This document shows, piece after piece, positions 16,956-26,332 of a stretch of DNA of 64,000 bases (the first letter of the stretch is position 1; each line of letters opens with the position of its first letter). Source of the stretch: Amycolatopsis endophytica. Lineage in GTDB: Bacteria; Actinomycetota; Actinomycetes; Mycobacteriales; Pseudonocardiaceae. A program made the translations under genes and the position numbers. The DNA lies in assembly GCF_013410405.1 (NCBI RefSeq), contig NZ_JACCFK010000001.1, forward strand, positions 62,001 through 126,000. Reading direction: 5' to 3'. The notes beneath the pieces were generated by a model. The model was not told the DNA's origin. It searched no databases and was given only the letters and a program-made list of their open reading frames with translations.

Positions 16956-17371
16956 TTGGCGAACAGCTGCGACTCGTCGCGGAACGCCTTGAACTCCAGC
17001 GCGTTGCCCGCCGGGTCGTGCAGGAACATCGTCCACTGCTCACCCTTCTCCCCCGCGAACCGCTGGTAGGGCTCGATGACGAACTTCGTGTCCGCGGCCT
17101 TGAGCCGTCCGGCCAGCTCGTGGAAGCCGTCGACGGTCAGGACCAGGCCGAAGTGCGGGACCGGCACGTCGTGGCCGTCGACCGGGTTGCGGCCCGCCTC
17201 GCTGCGCGCGCCCTCGACGACGTGGGTGACCACCTGGTGGCCGTGGAAGTTCCAGTCGACCCATGTGGTGTCGGACCGTCCCTCGGACAGGCCGAGCACC
17301 CCGCCGTAGAAGTCCCGGGCGCGGCCGAGGTCGTCGACCGGGATCGCGAGGTGGAACGCGGGGCGGGTCAT
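16952..17371 (-). CDS. VOC-family protein
   Basis: A 139-residue single VOC domain beginning [19 protein letters not shown] and ending [15 protein letters not shown], with metal-ligand positions His, His and Glu present. Sequences of this form resemble small extradiol-dioxygenase-like or glyoxalase proteins. It is first in a two-gene operon with an SDR enzyme. The downstream ATG was chosen because it starts at the domain boundary and follows a GAGGAGG ribosome site. Confidence 0.83.
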   Translation of the reverse strand: MTRPAFHLAIPVDDLGRARDFYGGVLGLSEGRSDTTWVDWNFHGHQVVTHVVEGARSEAGRNPVDGHDVPVPHFGLVLTVDGFHELAGRLKAADTKFVIEPYQRFAGEKGEQWTMFLHDPAGNALEFKAFRDESQLFAK

Positions 17372-17415
17372 GGGGCCTCCTCTGTTCGTCGTCTCGGGCC
17401 AGCTTGACCCGGCCA

Positions 17416-17441
17416 ATGTCGGAATGTCAACATTCGAACAT
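17416..17441. promoter_or_regulatory. Palindromic operator between GntR and VOC-SDR genes
   Basis: A 26-bp interrupted palindrome has inner arms GAATGT (17422-17427) and ACATTC (17430-17435) around CA. Outer arms are ATGT and ACAT. It overlaps the GntR ATG and lies 45 bases from the divergent VOC start, so it is suited to repress both. Confidence 0.65.
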
Positions 17442-18099
17442 GCAACCCGCCCGTCGGCGCGGACTGGCCGAGGAGGCCGCCGACCGCATCCGCGACGAGA
17501 TCCTCACCGGCCGCTTCGCACCCGGCAGCGCGCTGCGGGAGGTCGAGCTGGCCGCATCACTGCAGGTCAGCCGCGGTTCGGTGCGCGAAGGGCTGGCGAT
17601 CCTGGAACACGAGGGGCTGGTGCGCGGTGAGTGGCACCGCGGAACGCGGATCATCGAGCTGACCGAGACCGACATCACCGAGGTCTACGCGGTGCGCGCC
17701 GCCTTGGACCGGCTCGCGACGCTGACCGCGGCCCGCTTGGGGCGCCCGGAACAGTTCGACGAGCTGGACCGGCTGGTCGAGGCGATGGACCGCGAAGCGG
17801 GCGGAAGGGCGGACGGCGCACGGTTGGTGGCGCTGGACATCGAGTTCCACGACTGCGTCTACGCGATGGCGGGCAACGGGCGGCTGATCAGCGCGTGGGA
17901 GGCCGTGCGGTCACAGGTGCACCTGTTCCAGGCGCACCGGGTCCGGCTGTCGCATGAGCACTACCGCACCCGCGTGGTGGACGAGCACCGCGAACTGGCG
18001 ACCCTGCTGCGCGCCGGGCGCGTGGAGGGCCTCGGCGACCTCGCGGAGGAACACGTGCAGTCCGCGAGCCGCGGGCTCATCGAGAGCCTGCGGAGCTGA
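17440..18099 (+). CDS. GntR-family regulator (FadR/FCD type)
   Basis: A 219-residue regulator with an N-terminal GntR winged helix ([20 protein letters not shown], then [13 protein letters not shown]). An all-helical FCD domain follows, with metal-ligand-type residues in [15 protein letters not shown] and [18 protein letters not shown] domains bind small carboxylates. The gene is divergent from the VOC-SDR operon across a clear palindrome, so it probably represses that operon and itself. Its end overlaps the convergent MarR gene by 23 bases. Confidence 0.87.
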   Translation: MQPARRRGLAEEAADRIRDEILTGRFAPGSALREVELAASLQVSRGSVREGLAILEHEGLVRGEWHRGTRIIELTETDITEVYAVRAALDRLATLTAARLGRPEQFDELDRLVEAMDREAGGRADGARLVALDIEFHDCVYAMAGNGRLISAWEAVRSQVHLFQAHRVRLSHEHYRTRVVDEHRELATLLRAGRVEGLGDLAEEHVQSASRGLIESLRS

Positions 18100-18508
18100 C
18101 CGCGGCGGCCAGCCGCCGGCAGAAAGCCCGCTCCTCCACCGACAGCGCCCCGAACCGCTCCGCCACACACTCCGCGAACCGGGTCCGGATCCGCTCCCGT
18201 AGCTCCTCCCCCGCCTCCGTCAGCACTACGCGGCTGACGCGCCGGTCCTTCTCGTCCGGCTCGCGCGCCAGCAGGCCACGCTTTTCCAGACGGTCGACCA
18301 TCCCGGTCACGTTCGTCTTGTCGCAGCCCAGGATCGTCGCCAGCTCGCCGAGCGACGGACGCTGCGACAGGGCGCACAGGATCTGCGTCTGCTGGCTGGT
18401 CAGCTCGAACTCACGCGCGATCCCGGCGTAGAGCACCGCCGCCTCGCGGTGGAGGGTGGCGACCGCGGAAGCGAGGTCCTGCGTCATGTCGCACAGCATA
18501 GTTGACAT
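18077..18508 (-). CDS. MarR-family transcriptional regulator
   Basis: A 143-residue winged-helix protein: recognition region LATILGCDKTNVTGMVDRLE, then the wing REPDEKDRRVSRVVLTEAG. The start is uncertain. The ATG given here falls inside the first operator palindrome, while ATGs 3 and 7 codons later are also possible, and none has a clear ribosome site. The gene is divergent from an SDR gene, and the two share a double inverted repeat. Confidence 0.85.
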   Translation of the reverse strand: MSTMLCDMTQDLASAVATLHREAAVLYAGIAREFELTSQQTQILCALSQRPSLGELATILGCDKTNVTGMVDRLEKRGLLAREPDEKDRRVSRVVLTEAGEELRERIRTRFAECVAERFGALSVEERAFCRRLAAAVSSAGSR

Positions 18509-18538
18509 GCTCGACCAATTAGTCGAGCATCTCGACTA
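18507..18538. promoter_or_regulatory. Overlapping double operator, MarR/SDR intergenic region
   Basis: Two perfect inverted repeats share an arm. ATGCTCGAC (18507-18515) pairs with GTCGAGCAT (18522-18530). TAGTCGAG (18520-18527) pairs with CTCGACTA (18531-18538). They lie at the MarR start and 20 bases before the SDR start. Confidence 0.7.
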
Positions 18539-18557
18539 TCGATCATCTGGAGGAGAT

Positions 18558-19292
18558 GTGCTGAACGACAGGGTGACGCTGGTGACCGGCGGTTCACGGG
18601 GCATCGGGCGGGGTATCGCCGAACGGCTGGGCGCGGACGGCGCGCGCGTGGTCGTGAACTACCGCGCGGACGCGGACGCCGCGGCGAAGGTGGTCACCGC
18701 CATCGAGAACAACGGCGGCCAGGCCACGGCGATCCAGGCCGACGTCACCGATCCGGCACAGGTCGTGGGCCTCTTCGACGCGGTGGAGGAGACCTTCGGC
18801 GGGCTCGACGTCTTCGTCGGCAACGCGGGCACCGCCCGCTTCTCCCCGCTCGGCGAGGCGACCGACGAGGACTTCGGGCTGATGTTCGCCACCAACACCC
18901 GTGCCACCTTCACCGCTCTTCGGGAGGCGTCGAGGCGGCTGCGAGACGGCGGGCGGATCGTGGTCATCTCCAGTGGCGCCACCGTCACGGCGCGCCCGAA
19001 CAGCGGTGTGTACGCGGCCAGCAAGGCCGCCGCCGAGCAGCTCGTGCGCGCCGCGGCCAAGGAACTCGGCTCCCGCGGGATCACCGCCAACAGCGTGCTG
19101 CCCGGCGCGACCCGCAGCGACGCACTCGAAGCGGGCATATCCGCGGACCGGCTCGCGGCGACGAAGGCCCAGACGCCGCTGGGGCGCCTGGGCGAACCGT
19201 CGGACATCGCGGCGATCGTGGCGTTCCTCGCCTCCGACGACGGCCGCTGGGTCACCGGGCAGACGATCCACGCCGGCGGCGGGCTGTTCTGA
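18558..19292 (+). CDS. SDR-family oxidoreductase
   Basis: A 244-residue classical SDR: TGGSRGIGRGIAERLGADG near residue 11, GNAGT near residue 90, catalytic Ser in VVISSGAT and YAASKAAAEQ for Tyr and Lys. The C-terminal TGQTIHAGGGLF is common in FabG-like reductases. The GTG start was taken because GGAGGA lies directly upstream and the domain begins there. Control by the divergent MarR protein through the double palindrome is likely. No substrate can be inferred. Confidence 0.87.
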   Translation: MLNDRVTLVTGGSRGIGRGIAERLGADGARVVVNYRADADAAAKVVTAIENNGGQATAIQADVTDPAQVVGLFDAVEETFGGLDVFVGNAGTARFSPLGEATDEDFGLMFATNTRATFTALREASRRLRDGGRIVVISSGATVTARPNSGVYAASKAAAEQLVRAAAKELGSRGITANSVLPGATRSDALEAGISADRLAATKAQTPLGRLGEPSDIAAIVAFLASDDGRWVTGQTIHAGGGLF

Positions 19293-19295
19293 GGG

Positions 19296-19430
19296 TCAGC
19301 CGCCGAAGAGCTTGATCACCTTGAGGATCAGCTCGTAGAGGCCGTAGAGGAAGGGAACGCCCACCCACAGCCACGCGAGGGTCATCAGCCAGACGCGGCT
19401 GCGCGCGGGCGTCTGCTCCGGCGTGCTCAT
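19296..19430 (-). CDS. Small subunit of OFA-type MFS transporter (44 aa)
   Basis: A 44-residue protein with one hydrophobic helix (VWLMTLAWLWVGVPFLYGLY) and a basic, aromatic C-terminus ending VIKLFGG. Its ATG overlaps the stop of the OFA carrier gene as ATGA, so production is likely coupled to the carrier. Very short proteins of this type are found next to oxalate/formate antiporter-family genes and are annotated as MFS small subunits. A role in stabilising or gating the carrier is inferred, not shown. Confidence 0.75.
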   Translation of the reverse strand: MSTPEQTPARSRVWLMTLAWLWVGVPFLYGLYELILKVIKLFGG

Positions 19431-20809
19431 TTCGCCTCCTCGTGCGCGGTTTCGGCGCGCTCGGGCTCGTGGTACTTCGCGTTGACCGGCCGCACCAGCT
19501 CATTGGCGACGAAACCCACCACCAGCAGCGCGATCATGATGTAGAACGAGGTGGTGTAGAGGTCGGGCCCCTGCTTGCCCGTCCGCTCCTGGCTGTCCGC
19601 GATCGCGTTGACGATCAGCGGGCCGAGCACGCCCGCGGCCGACCACGCGGTGAGCAGCCGCCCGTGGATGGCGCCCACCTGGTAGGTGCCGAACAGGTCC
19701 TTGAGGTAGGCCGGGATCGTGGCGAAACCCGCGCCGTAGAACGAGAGGATCACCATCGCCGCGAGGATGAAGACCACTTTGGACGAGTTCCCGACGAGCG
19801 CGATCACCAGGTACAGCAGCGCGCCGACCCCGAGGTACATGCGGTAGATGTTCTTCCGCCCAATCACGTCCGAAGTGGACGACCAGACGAACCGGCCGAG
19901 CATGTTGGTCAGCGACAGCAGTGCGACGAACCCGGCCGCCGCGGTCGCGCCGACCGGCACGGACGTGCCGCGGAAGAAGTCGGTGATCATCGGCGACGCC
20001 TTTTCCAGGATGCCGATGCCCGCCGTCACGTTGAAGCACAGGACGACCCACAGGCACCAGAACTGGGGCGTCTTGATGGCGTTGGCCGCGGACACGTTCG
20101 CCGAGGTGATCATCGACTTCGCCTTGGCCGCCGCCGGGTCCCAGCCCTTCGGCTTCCACCCTTCGGCCGGCACGCGGACCAGGAAGACCCCCAGCGACAT
20201 GAAGATCGCGTAGACCACACCGTGGATCACGAACGCGGTGCCGATGCCGCTCGGGGTGGCCCCGAACGACTCCAGCATCTGGCTCGACCACGGCGAAGCG
20301 ATCAGAGCGCCCCCACCGAAGCCCATGATGGCGATGCCGGTCGCCATGCCCGGCCGGTCCGGGAACCACTTCATCAACGTCGACACCGGTGAGATGTAGC
20401 CGATGCCGAGCCCGACGCCGCCGATCAGGCCGTAGCCGAGCACCACCAGCCAGTACTGCGAGGTGAACGCACCCAGCGCGGACACCAGGAATCCGGTGGA
20501 GAAGCAGGTCATCGACACGAACATCGCCCAGCGCGGCCCGTTGCGTTCGACGAGCGTGCCACCGAAGGCCGCGGACAAGCCGAGCATGACGATGCCGAGC
20601 TGGAACGGCAGAGCGCTCAGGGTCCCGGACAGTCCCAGCGCCTTCTCCAGCGGTGGCTTGAAGACGCTCCACGCGTAGGCTTGGCCGATCGCGAGGTGCA
20701 CCGACAGGGCGGCGGGCGGGATCAGCCACCGGCTCCAGTCCGGGGGCGCGATGCTGCGCGAACGGTCGAGGAATGTGACGGCCACGGGAGGCTCCCCTAC
20801 GCTGGTCAT
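19427..20809 (-). CDS. OFA-family MFS transporter (oxalate/formate antiporter type)
   Basis: A 460-residue 12-helix carrier with the OFA opening LAIGQAYAWSVFKPPLEKAL and LSALPFQLGIVMLG. A GLGIGYISPVSTLMKWFPDR segment follows helix 4, strongly typical of the family. OxlT-like carriers exchange oxalate and formate; actinomycete homologues may carry other monocarboxylates. It is divergent from fdhD and translationally coupled to the 44-residue small subunit. Together with FdhD this suggests a formate or oxalate role. Confidence 0.88.
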   Translation of the reverse strand: MTSVGEPPVAVTFLDRSRSIAPPDWSRWLIPPAALSVHLAIGQAYAWSVFKPPLEKALGLSGTLSALPFQLGIVMLGLSAAFGGTLVERNGPRWAMFVSMTCFSTGFLVSALGAFTSQYWLVVLGYGLIGGVGLGIGYISPVSTLMKWFPDRPGMATGIAIMGFGGGALIASPWSSQMLESFGATPSGIGTAFVIHGVVYAIFMSLGVFLVRVPAEGWKPKGWDPAAAKAKSMITSANVSAANAIKTPQFWCLWVVLCFNVTAGIGILEKASPMITDFFRGTSVPVGATAAAGFVALLSLTNMLGRFVWSSTSDVIGRKNIYRMYLGVGALLYLVIALVGNSSKVVFILAAMVILSFYGAGFATIPAYLKDLFGTYQVGAIHGRLLTAWSAAGVLGPLIVNAIADSQERTGKQGPDLYTTSFYIMIALLVVGFVANELVRPVNAKYHEPERAETAHEEAK

Positions 20810-20885
20810 TGAGCCTGCAATTTCTTACTAGATAACTGACGGCACGGCAACCACCGTCGCCGATGAGCGGAACGAAGGTGACCCC

Positions 20886-21722
20886 ATGGGGCGGGTGACG
20901 GTACGGCGTCCGGTGCGGAAGCTGACCGGCGAGGGGCAGCGGCGGCGGGCCGACCTGCTGGCCGCCGAAGAACCGCTGGAGTTGCGGGTCGACGGCAAGG
21001 CGCTGGCGGTGACCATGCGCACCCCCGGGCACGACGTCGAACTGGCGCACGGGTTCCTGCTGTCCGAGGGCGTGGTCTCCGCCCGCGCGGACGTGTTCGC
21101 GGCGCGCTACTGCGACGGCGTCGACGACCAGGGACGCAACACCTACAACGTTCTCGACCTCACCCTCGCCGAGGGCGTCGCTCCCCCGGAGACGGGCGTG
21201 GAGCGCAACTTCTACACCACCTCTTCGTGCGGCGTGTGCGGTAAGGCGGCGCTGGACGCGGTCAAGCTCAAGACCCGCTTCGCGCCCGGGGAGTCGCCGT
21301 TCGCCGTGACCACCGAGGTGCTGGCCGGGCTGCCGGAGACCTTGCGGGCGCAGCAACGCGTCTTCGCCAGCACCGGCGGGCTGCACGCCGCCGGACTGTT
21401 TCACCCGGACGGGTCGCTGCTGGCGGTGCGGGAGGACGTGGGCAGGCACAACGCGGTGGACAAAGTGCTCGGCTGGGCCCTGCTGGAGGGCCGGGTGCCG
21501 TTGTCGGACTGCGGGCTGCTGGTGTCCGGGCGCGCGTCGTTCGAACTGGTGCAGAAGGCCGCGATGGCGGGCATCCCGTTCCTCGCCGCGGTGTCCGCGC
21601 CGTCGTCGCTCGCGGTGGAGCTGGCCGAGGAGAACGGCATGACGCTCGTCGGGTTCCTGCGGGGCAGCAGCATGAACCTCTACACCGGCGACCAGCGGGT
21701 GCTGGAGGCGGCCGCGGCGTGA
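20886..21722 (+). CDS. fdhD: Formate dehydrogenase accessory sulfurtransferase FdhD
   Basis: A 278-residue protein that transfers sulfur from a cysteine desulfurase to the molybdenum or tungsten bis-MGD cofactor, activating formate dehydrogenase-type enzymes. The sulfur relay motif CGVCGK gives Cys115 and Cys118. Other family blocks are [39 protein letters not shown] and [19 protein letters not shown]. It is divergent from the OFA carrier gene. The nearest possible client in the window is the YdeP-like molybdoenzyme. Confidence 0.95.
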   Translation: MGRVTVRRPVRKLTGEGQRRRADLLAAEEPLELRVDGKALAVTMRTPGHDVELAHGFLLSEGVVSARADVFAARYCDGVDDQGRNTYNVLDLTLAEGVAPPETGVERNFYTTSSCGVCGKAALDAVKLKTRFAPGESPFAVTTEVLAGLPETLRAQQRVFASTGGLHAAGLFHPDGSLLAVREDVGRHNAVDKVLGWALLEGRVPLSDCGLLVSGRASFELVQKAAMAGIPFLAAVSAPSSLAVELAEENGMTLVGFLRGSSMNLYTGDQRVLEAAAA

Positions 21723-21725
21723 GGG

Positions 21726-22628
21726 TCAGATCCGGGGCATGACCTCGGCGGCCAGGCGTTCCATCTGCTCGGCCTGGTCGGCGAACGGGGTGAACAGGAT
21801 CATCTGCGCACCCGCCTCCGCGACCTCCCGCACCCCGGCCACGCACTCGTCGGGTGTCCCGGCCACGGCGACCGCGTCCAGCTTGCGGGTGCCGTAGACG
21901 CTCGCCAGGCCCTCGGAGGCGCGGCGGTGGGCCGTGTCACTGTCGTCGTCCACGGCGATGTAGACGCGCTTGGCGATGCGGAAGTCGTCCCGCCCGGCCT
22001 CGGCCAGCACTTCACGCAGCACCTTGACCTGCCCGGCGAAGGCCTGGGTGGTCGAGGAGCCAGCGCCGAAGAAGCCTTGGCCGTAGCGCACGGCGCGCTT
22101 GAGGGCGTTCGGATGCCCGCCGCCCAGCCACATCGGCGGGTGCGGCTTCTGGAACGGCTTCGGCTGCATCGAGGCGCCTTCCAGCTGCCAGAAGCGGCCG
22201 TCGAAGTCCGTCTTCGGTTCGGTCCACAGGGTCTTCATCAGGCGCAGGCCCTCGGTGAAGCGGGCGAGGTAGGCATCCCCGTCGATGCCGAAGGCCGCGA
22301 ACGGACGGTTCTTGCCACCGCTGCCGACGCCGATCTCCAGGCGCCCGCCGCTGAGCTGGTCGAGCGTGGCGAGGCTCTTCGCCAGGTGGGCGGGGCTGTG
22401 CAGCGGGGTCACGTACACGGCGCAGCCCAGGCGCAGCCGCTCGGTGCAGGCGAACGCGTAGGCCATGGTCTCGTTGGGCGCGAGCTGCGCGGACGGGCCG
22501 ATGATCTGTTCCTGGGTCCAGCCGCTGTCGAAGCCGAGTTGCTCGGCCCGCTGGACGTAGGCGCGGAAGGCGGCCGGGTCGAAAGTCCCGTCGGCCACGA
22601 ACTGGGGGATGGAGATCGCGAACCGCAT
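21726..22628 (-). CDS. LLM-class flavin-dependent oxidoreductase
   Basis: A 300-residue TIM-barrel protein of the luciferase-like monooxygenase superfamily, probably FMN- or F420-dependent. Landmarks are MRFAISIPQF at the N-terminus, the LDQLSGGRLEIGVGSGG loop near residue 100 and PPMWLGGGHPNALKRAV near residue 165. Actinomycetes have dozens of these with mostly unknown substrates. A GTG two codons upstream could also start it. It converges with fdhD, leaving 3 bases between stops. Confidence 0.86.
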   Translation of the reverse strand: MRFAISIPQFVADGTFDPAAFRAYVQRAEQLGFDSGWTQEQIIGPSAQLAPNETMAYAFACTERLRLGCAVYVTPLHSPAHLAKSLATLDQLSGGRLEIGVGSGGKNRPFAAFGIDGDAYLARFTEGLRLMKTLWTEPKTDFDGRFWQLEGASMQPKPFQKPHPPMWLGGGHPNALKRAVRYGQGFFGAGSSTTQAFAGQVKVLREVLAEAGRDDFRIAKRVYIAVDDDSDTAHRRASEGLASVYGTRKLDAVAVAGTPDECVAGVREVAEAGAQMILFTPFADQAEQMERLAAEVMPRI

Positions 22629-22719
22629 GGGCACGAGATTAGTCCCCTCGGTGTATCGCCCGCGCTACTTCTCACGACAGGGTTATCGGGACTGATGTTG
22701 AATGGCGCGGGGAGGTCAG

Positions 22720-23634
22720 GTGACCGAGGACGAAGCGACCGCACCGCGCAGGCGGCCCAGCCGCCGTTCCGTGCTGATCGCGGGCGCGTCGGGTCTCGGG
22801 CTCGCCGGGGTCGCGGCCGGCGCGGCCACCGGTGTCCTGCCGGTCAGCGAGGCGGTGCAGCGCGTGCTCGGCGTGGCTTCTTCCTCTCCGGCGACGCAGC
22901 TCGGTGCCGCACGGGTCGAGCGAGTGTGGTCGCACTACCGCAACCGCATGGTCGACCTGGTGACGCTGCTGCCGACGAAGTCGCCGCCCCGGAACCTGCC
23001 GATGTCGCTGCTGCTGCACGGCCTGCGTGGCCGGGCCCGGACGGCGGCGCCGACCGGATCCCTGAACGAGCTGGCCAGTCAGGTCGCCCGGAAGCGGACC
23101 CGGCCCTACGGTTTCGTGGCCGTGGACGGCGGCGACAACTACTGGCACGAAAACATCCCCGGCGACGATCCGATGGGCATGCTGCTGGAAGAGGTCCCGC
23201 AATGGCTGCGGGAGCGCGGCCTCGGCGGTACCGATGGACTGCCGTTCGCCTGCACCGGAATGTCCATGGGCGGCTTCGGCAGCCTGCTGTACGCCCGGCG
23301 CCGAGCCGAGCGCCGTCAACCCGTGAGCGCGCTCGCGCTGCTGGCGCCCGCGCTCATGCTGTCCTGGACGGAGATGGCCAAGCGGCGCGCCTTCCACGAC
23401 GAGGCGGACTGGGCCTCGATGGACCCGCTGCGCAACCCGACCGCGACGGCCGGCGTGCCCACAGCCGTATGGTGCGGGACGGAGGACGCGTTCATCAGCG
23501 GCGCACGACGTTTCATCGCGACGACCAGGCCGGAAATCGGGTACACGGCGCGGGGAAAGCACGGGGATTCGTTCAACCGGACCGTGGTGCCCAGCATGGT
23601 GGGTTTCCTGGGACGACACCGGCCGACGCCGTAG
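22720..23634 (+). CDS. Tat-exported alpha/beta-fold esterase (EstD/antigen-85-like)
   Basis: A 304-residue exported hydrolase. A twin-arginine signal (SRRSVLIAGASGLGLAGVAA) suggests Tat export. The nucleophile elbow is GMSMGG, an acidic residue is in CGTEDAF, and the C-terminal histidine is in GKHGDSF, giving a plausible Ser-Asp-His triad. The fold resembles the esterase D/mycolyltransferase superfamily, but no mycolyltransferase signature is seen. The GTG chosen follows GGGGAGG; an ATG six codons earlier lacks a ribosome site. The substrate is unknown. Confidence 0.78.
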   Translation: MTEDEATAPRRRPSRRSVLIAGASGLGLAGVAAGAATGVLPVSEAVQRVLGVASSSPATQLGAARVERVWSHYRNRMVDLVTLLPTKSPPRNLPMSLLLHGLRGRARTAAPTGSLNELASQVARKRTRPYGFVAVDGGDNYWHENIPGDDPMGMLLEEVPQWLRERGLGGTDGLPFACTGMSMGGFGSLLYARRRAERRQPVSALALLAPALMLSWTEMAKRRAFHDEADWASMDPLRNPTATAGVPTAVWCGTEDAFISGARRFIATTRPEIGYTARGKHGDSFNRTVVPSMVGFLGRHRPTP

Positions 23635-23704
23635 GCAGACGAGCTGACCGCTGGGCGCGTGGGCGGCCGGTAGTTGGTTCGGCTTGCGTTGCCGGGTGCC
23701 GGGC

Positions 23705-24109
23705 TCAGCTGACCCAGTGGCCCATCACCGAAATGAGCCACAGGCCGAGCAACGAGCCCGCGAACATCAGGCATGACCACAGCAGCAGGGGGCGGTGGTC
23801 GCTGCCCGCCGAGCGCATCCGGTGCAGCGCGTAGCAGGCCACGCCGATCACCGGGAGCGGGATCAGGGGCAGCACCGACAGTCGTACGGGGGCGGCGGCT
23901 ACGCAGGCCAGCGCCATCAGCGTCAGCAGCACCAGCATGGTCTTGTACAGCACAGCGCTGCTCAGGTACGGGGTGAGGATCCGGAAGGTGAGGTCACTGA
24001 TGCCACGCACGTCGTCCCGCCCCTCCGGAACGACGGTGTCCCCGGCCTCTGCCGCCGGAGCGGTGCCCTCGCCGGCACCCGAACGGGGACCAGCCCCCTC
24101 CACGCTCAT
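23705..24109 (-). CDS. Small membrane protein of unknown function
   Basis: A 134-residue protein with a disordered acidic N-terminus (about 40 residues). Three hydrophobic segments follow, near residues 57-75, 78-95 and 108-128. I do not recognise a family. It lies just downstream of clpX on the same strand, 42 bases from its stop, so it may share that transcript. Confidence 0.6.
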   Translation of the reverse strand: MSVEGAGPRSGAGEGTAPAAEAGDTVVPEGRDDVRGISDLTFRILTPYLSSAVLYKTMLVLLTLMALACVAAAPVRLSVLPLIPLPVIGVACYALHRMRSAGSDHRPLLLWSCLMFAGSLLGLWLISVMGHWVS

Positions 24110-24151
24110 CCGACTAGCTTAGCGAGCGCGGCGAAGTGGCCTACACGCAGA

Positions 24152-25447
24152 TCAGGCCGTCTTCTCGCCACGTTCACTGCTGCGGCGCCGCGACGGCTGA
24201 CGCGACACGATCGTGGGATTGACGTTCTCGCGGACGGTCTGTTCGGTGATGACGACCTTGGCGACGTCCGAGCGGCTCGGGATGTCGTACATCACCGGCT
24301 GCAGGACCTCTTCCATGATCGCGCGCAGGCCGCGGGCGCCGGTGCCACGCAGGACCGCCTGGTCGGCGATGGCCTCGAGCGCGGTCTTGGTGAACTCCAG
24401 CTCGACGTTGTCCATCTCGAAGAGCTTCTTGTACTGCTTCACCAACGCGTTGCGCGGCTCGGTGAGGATCCGGACCAGCGAGTGCTTGTCCAGGTGCGTC
24501 ACGTTCGCCACCACCGGCAGACGGCCGATGAACTCCGGGATCAGCCCGAACTTGATCAGGTCCTCGGGCATGGTGTCGGAGAAGACGTCGCTCTCTTCGA
24601 TCTCGGCCTTCGTGCGGATCTCGGCGCCGAAACCGAGGCCGCGCTTGCCGACCCGCTCGTTGATGATCTTCTCCAGGCCCGCGAACGCGCCGGCCACGAT
24701 GAACAACACGTTCGTGGTGTCGATCTGGATGAACTCCTGGTGCGGGTGCTTCCGCCCGCCCTGCGGCGGCACCGAGGCCGTCGTGCCCTCCAGGATCTTC
24801 AGCAGCGCCTGCTGCACGCCCTCGCCGGACACGTCACGCGTGATCGACGGGTTCTCCGACTTGCGGGCGATCTTGTCGACCTCGTCGATGTAGATGATGC
24901 CCGTCTCGGCGCGCTTGACGTCGTAGTCGGCGGCCTGGATCAGCTTGAGCAGGATGTTCTCGACGTCCTCACCGACGTACCCGGCCTCGGTCAGCGCCGT
25001 GGCGTCCGCGATCGCGAACGGGACGTTGAGCATCTTGGCCAGGGTCTGCGCGAGGTAGGTCTTGCCGCAGCCGGTGGGCCCGAGCAGCAGGATGTTCGAC
25101 TTGGCGAGCTCGACCGGCTCGTCCTTCGCTTCCTTGGGACCGGTCTTGTCCTCGGACTGGATGCGCTTGTAGTGGTTGTACACCGCCACGGCGAGCGAAC
25201 GCTTCGCGTCGGACTGGCCGATGATGTACTGGTCGAGGAACTCGTGGATGTCGAGCGGCTTGGGCAGCTCGTCGAGCTTGACGTCGCCGGCCTCGGCCAG
25301 CTCCTCCTCGATGATCTCGTTGCACAGCTCGATGCACTCATCGCAGATGTAGACCCCGGGGCCGGCGATGAGCTTCTTCACCTGTTTCTGGCTCTTCCCG
25401 CAGAAAGAACACTTCAGCAGGTCCCCGCCGTCGCCGATCCGTGCCAT
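24152..25447 (-). CDS. clpX: ATP-dependent Clp protease ATP-binding subunit ClpX
   Basis: A 431-residue AAA+ unfoldase that feeds substrates to ClpP. The N-terminal zinc-binding domain has CSFCGKSQ and ICDECIELC. Walker A is GPTGCGKT, Walker B is [10 protein letters not shown], and a pore-loop region and sensor arginines follow. [10 protein letters not shown] segment occupies the place of the ClpP-docking loop. The start ATG begins the zinc domain; the longer frame upstream lacks homology. It follows clpP2 on the same strand but is separated by 229 bp including a hairpin. Confidence 0.97.
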   Translation of the reverse strand: MARIGDGGDLLKCSFCGKSQKQVKKLIAGPGVYICDECIELCNEIIEEELAEAGDVKLDELPKPLDIHEFLDQYIIGQSDAKRSLAVAVYNHYKRIQSEDKTGPKEAKDEPVELAKSNILLLGPTGCGKTYLAQTLAKMLNVPFAIADATALTEAGYVGEDVENILLKLIQAADYDVKRAETGIIYIDEVDKIARKSENPSITRDVSGEGVQQALLKILEGTTASVPPQGGRKHPHQEFIQIDTTNVLFIVAGAFAGLEKIINERVGKRGLGFGAEIRTKAEIEESDVFSDTMPEDLIKFGLIPEFIGRLPVVANVTHLDKHSLVRILTEPRNALVKQYKKLFEMDNVELEFTKTALEAIADQAVLRGTGARGLRAIMEEVLQPVMYDIPSRSDVAKVVITEQTVRENVNPTIVSRQPSRRRSSERGEKTA

Positions 25448-25646
25448 GACCGTTGACCTGTTCCCCTCCGGTACGCCTGCCGGCACACCTGGTCGTGTTC
25501 CTGCCCTCGCCACCGGGCCAGCGGGAAATGATGGCCGCTGTCCCTAGACGGTACCCGCCCGGAGCGCCGCGCGGGAGGACCAGCGGGCACCGGGCGCCCC
25601 GAGACCCTAAACCGGGGGCCAGCGCGCACCGCGGACGACACGCACT

Positions 25647-25671
25647 GGCCCCGGGCAGGAGTCCCGGGGCC
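25647..25671 (-). terminator. Hairpin downstream of clpP2
   Basis: GGCCCCGGG and its complement pair perfectly around a 7-base loop, starting 5 bases after the clpP2 stop. No clear T-run follows. It may end or attenuate the clpP1-clpP2 transcript before clpX. The rest of the 229-bp gap shows no gene. Confidence 0.5.
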
Positions 25672-25676
25672 GGGAC

Positions 25677-26306
25677 TCAGCCGTTCTGCGACGCCTTGCG
25701 GTACGGCAGCACCTCGTCGATGATGCCGTACTCCTTGGCCTGCTCGGCCGTGAGGATCTTGTCGCGTTCGATGTCCGCGCGGACCTCTTCGGGGCTCTTG
25801 GTCGTGTGCTTGGCCAGCGTGGTCTCCATCAGGCGGCGGACCCGCTGGATCTCGTTGGCCTGGATCTCCAGGTCCGAGACCTGCCCGTAGGTGCCCTCGG
25901 TGGCCGGCTGGTGGATCAGCACCCTGGCGTTGGGCAGCGCGAGCCGCTTGCCCTTGGTGCCGGCCGCCAGCAGGACCGCGGCCGCGGAGGCGGCCTGGCC
26001 GAGCGCGACGGTCTGGATGTCCGGGCGCACGAACTGCATGGTGTCGTAGATCGCCATCAGCGAGGTGAACGAGCCACCCGGCGAGTTGATGTAGATCGTG
26101 ATGTCGCGGTCCGGGTCCTCGTGCTCGAGGTGCAGCAGCTGGGCCATCACGTCGTTGGCCGACGCGTCGTCCACCTGCACGCCCAGGAAGATGACCCGCT
26201 CCTCGTACAGCTTGTTGTACGGGTTCGACTCCTTGTGGCCGTAGCTGGTGTGCTCCACGTACGACGGCAGGATGTACCGGGACTGCGGAAGCTGGAAGTT
26301 GTTCAT
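25677..26306 (-). CDS. clpP2: ATP-dependent Clp protease proteolytic subunit ClpP2
   Basis: A 209-residue serine protease subunit. The nucleophile serine is in [14 protein letters not shown], the catalytic histidine is in [10 protein letters not shown], and the aspartate follows near residue 175. Actinobacteria make a mixed ClpP1-ClpP2 tetradecamer that works with ClpX or ClpC1. The ATG lies behind GGAGAAAG, 26 bases after the clpP1 stop, which marks an operon. Confidence 0.96.
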   Translation of the reverse strand: MNNFQLPQSRYILPSYVEHTSYGHKESNPYNKLYEERVIFLGVQVDDASANDVMAQLLHLEHEDPDRDITIYINSPGGSFTSLMAIYDTMQFVRPDIQTVALGQAASAAAVLLAAGTKGKRLALPNARVLIHQPATEGTYGQVSDLEIQANEIQRVRRLMETTLAKHTTKSPEEVRADIERDKILTAEQAKEYGIIDEVLPYRKASQNG

Positions 26307-26332
26307 GAGAGCTTTCTCCTCGTCAGGCCCGG

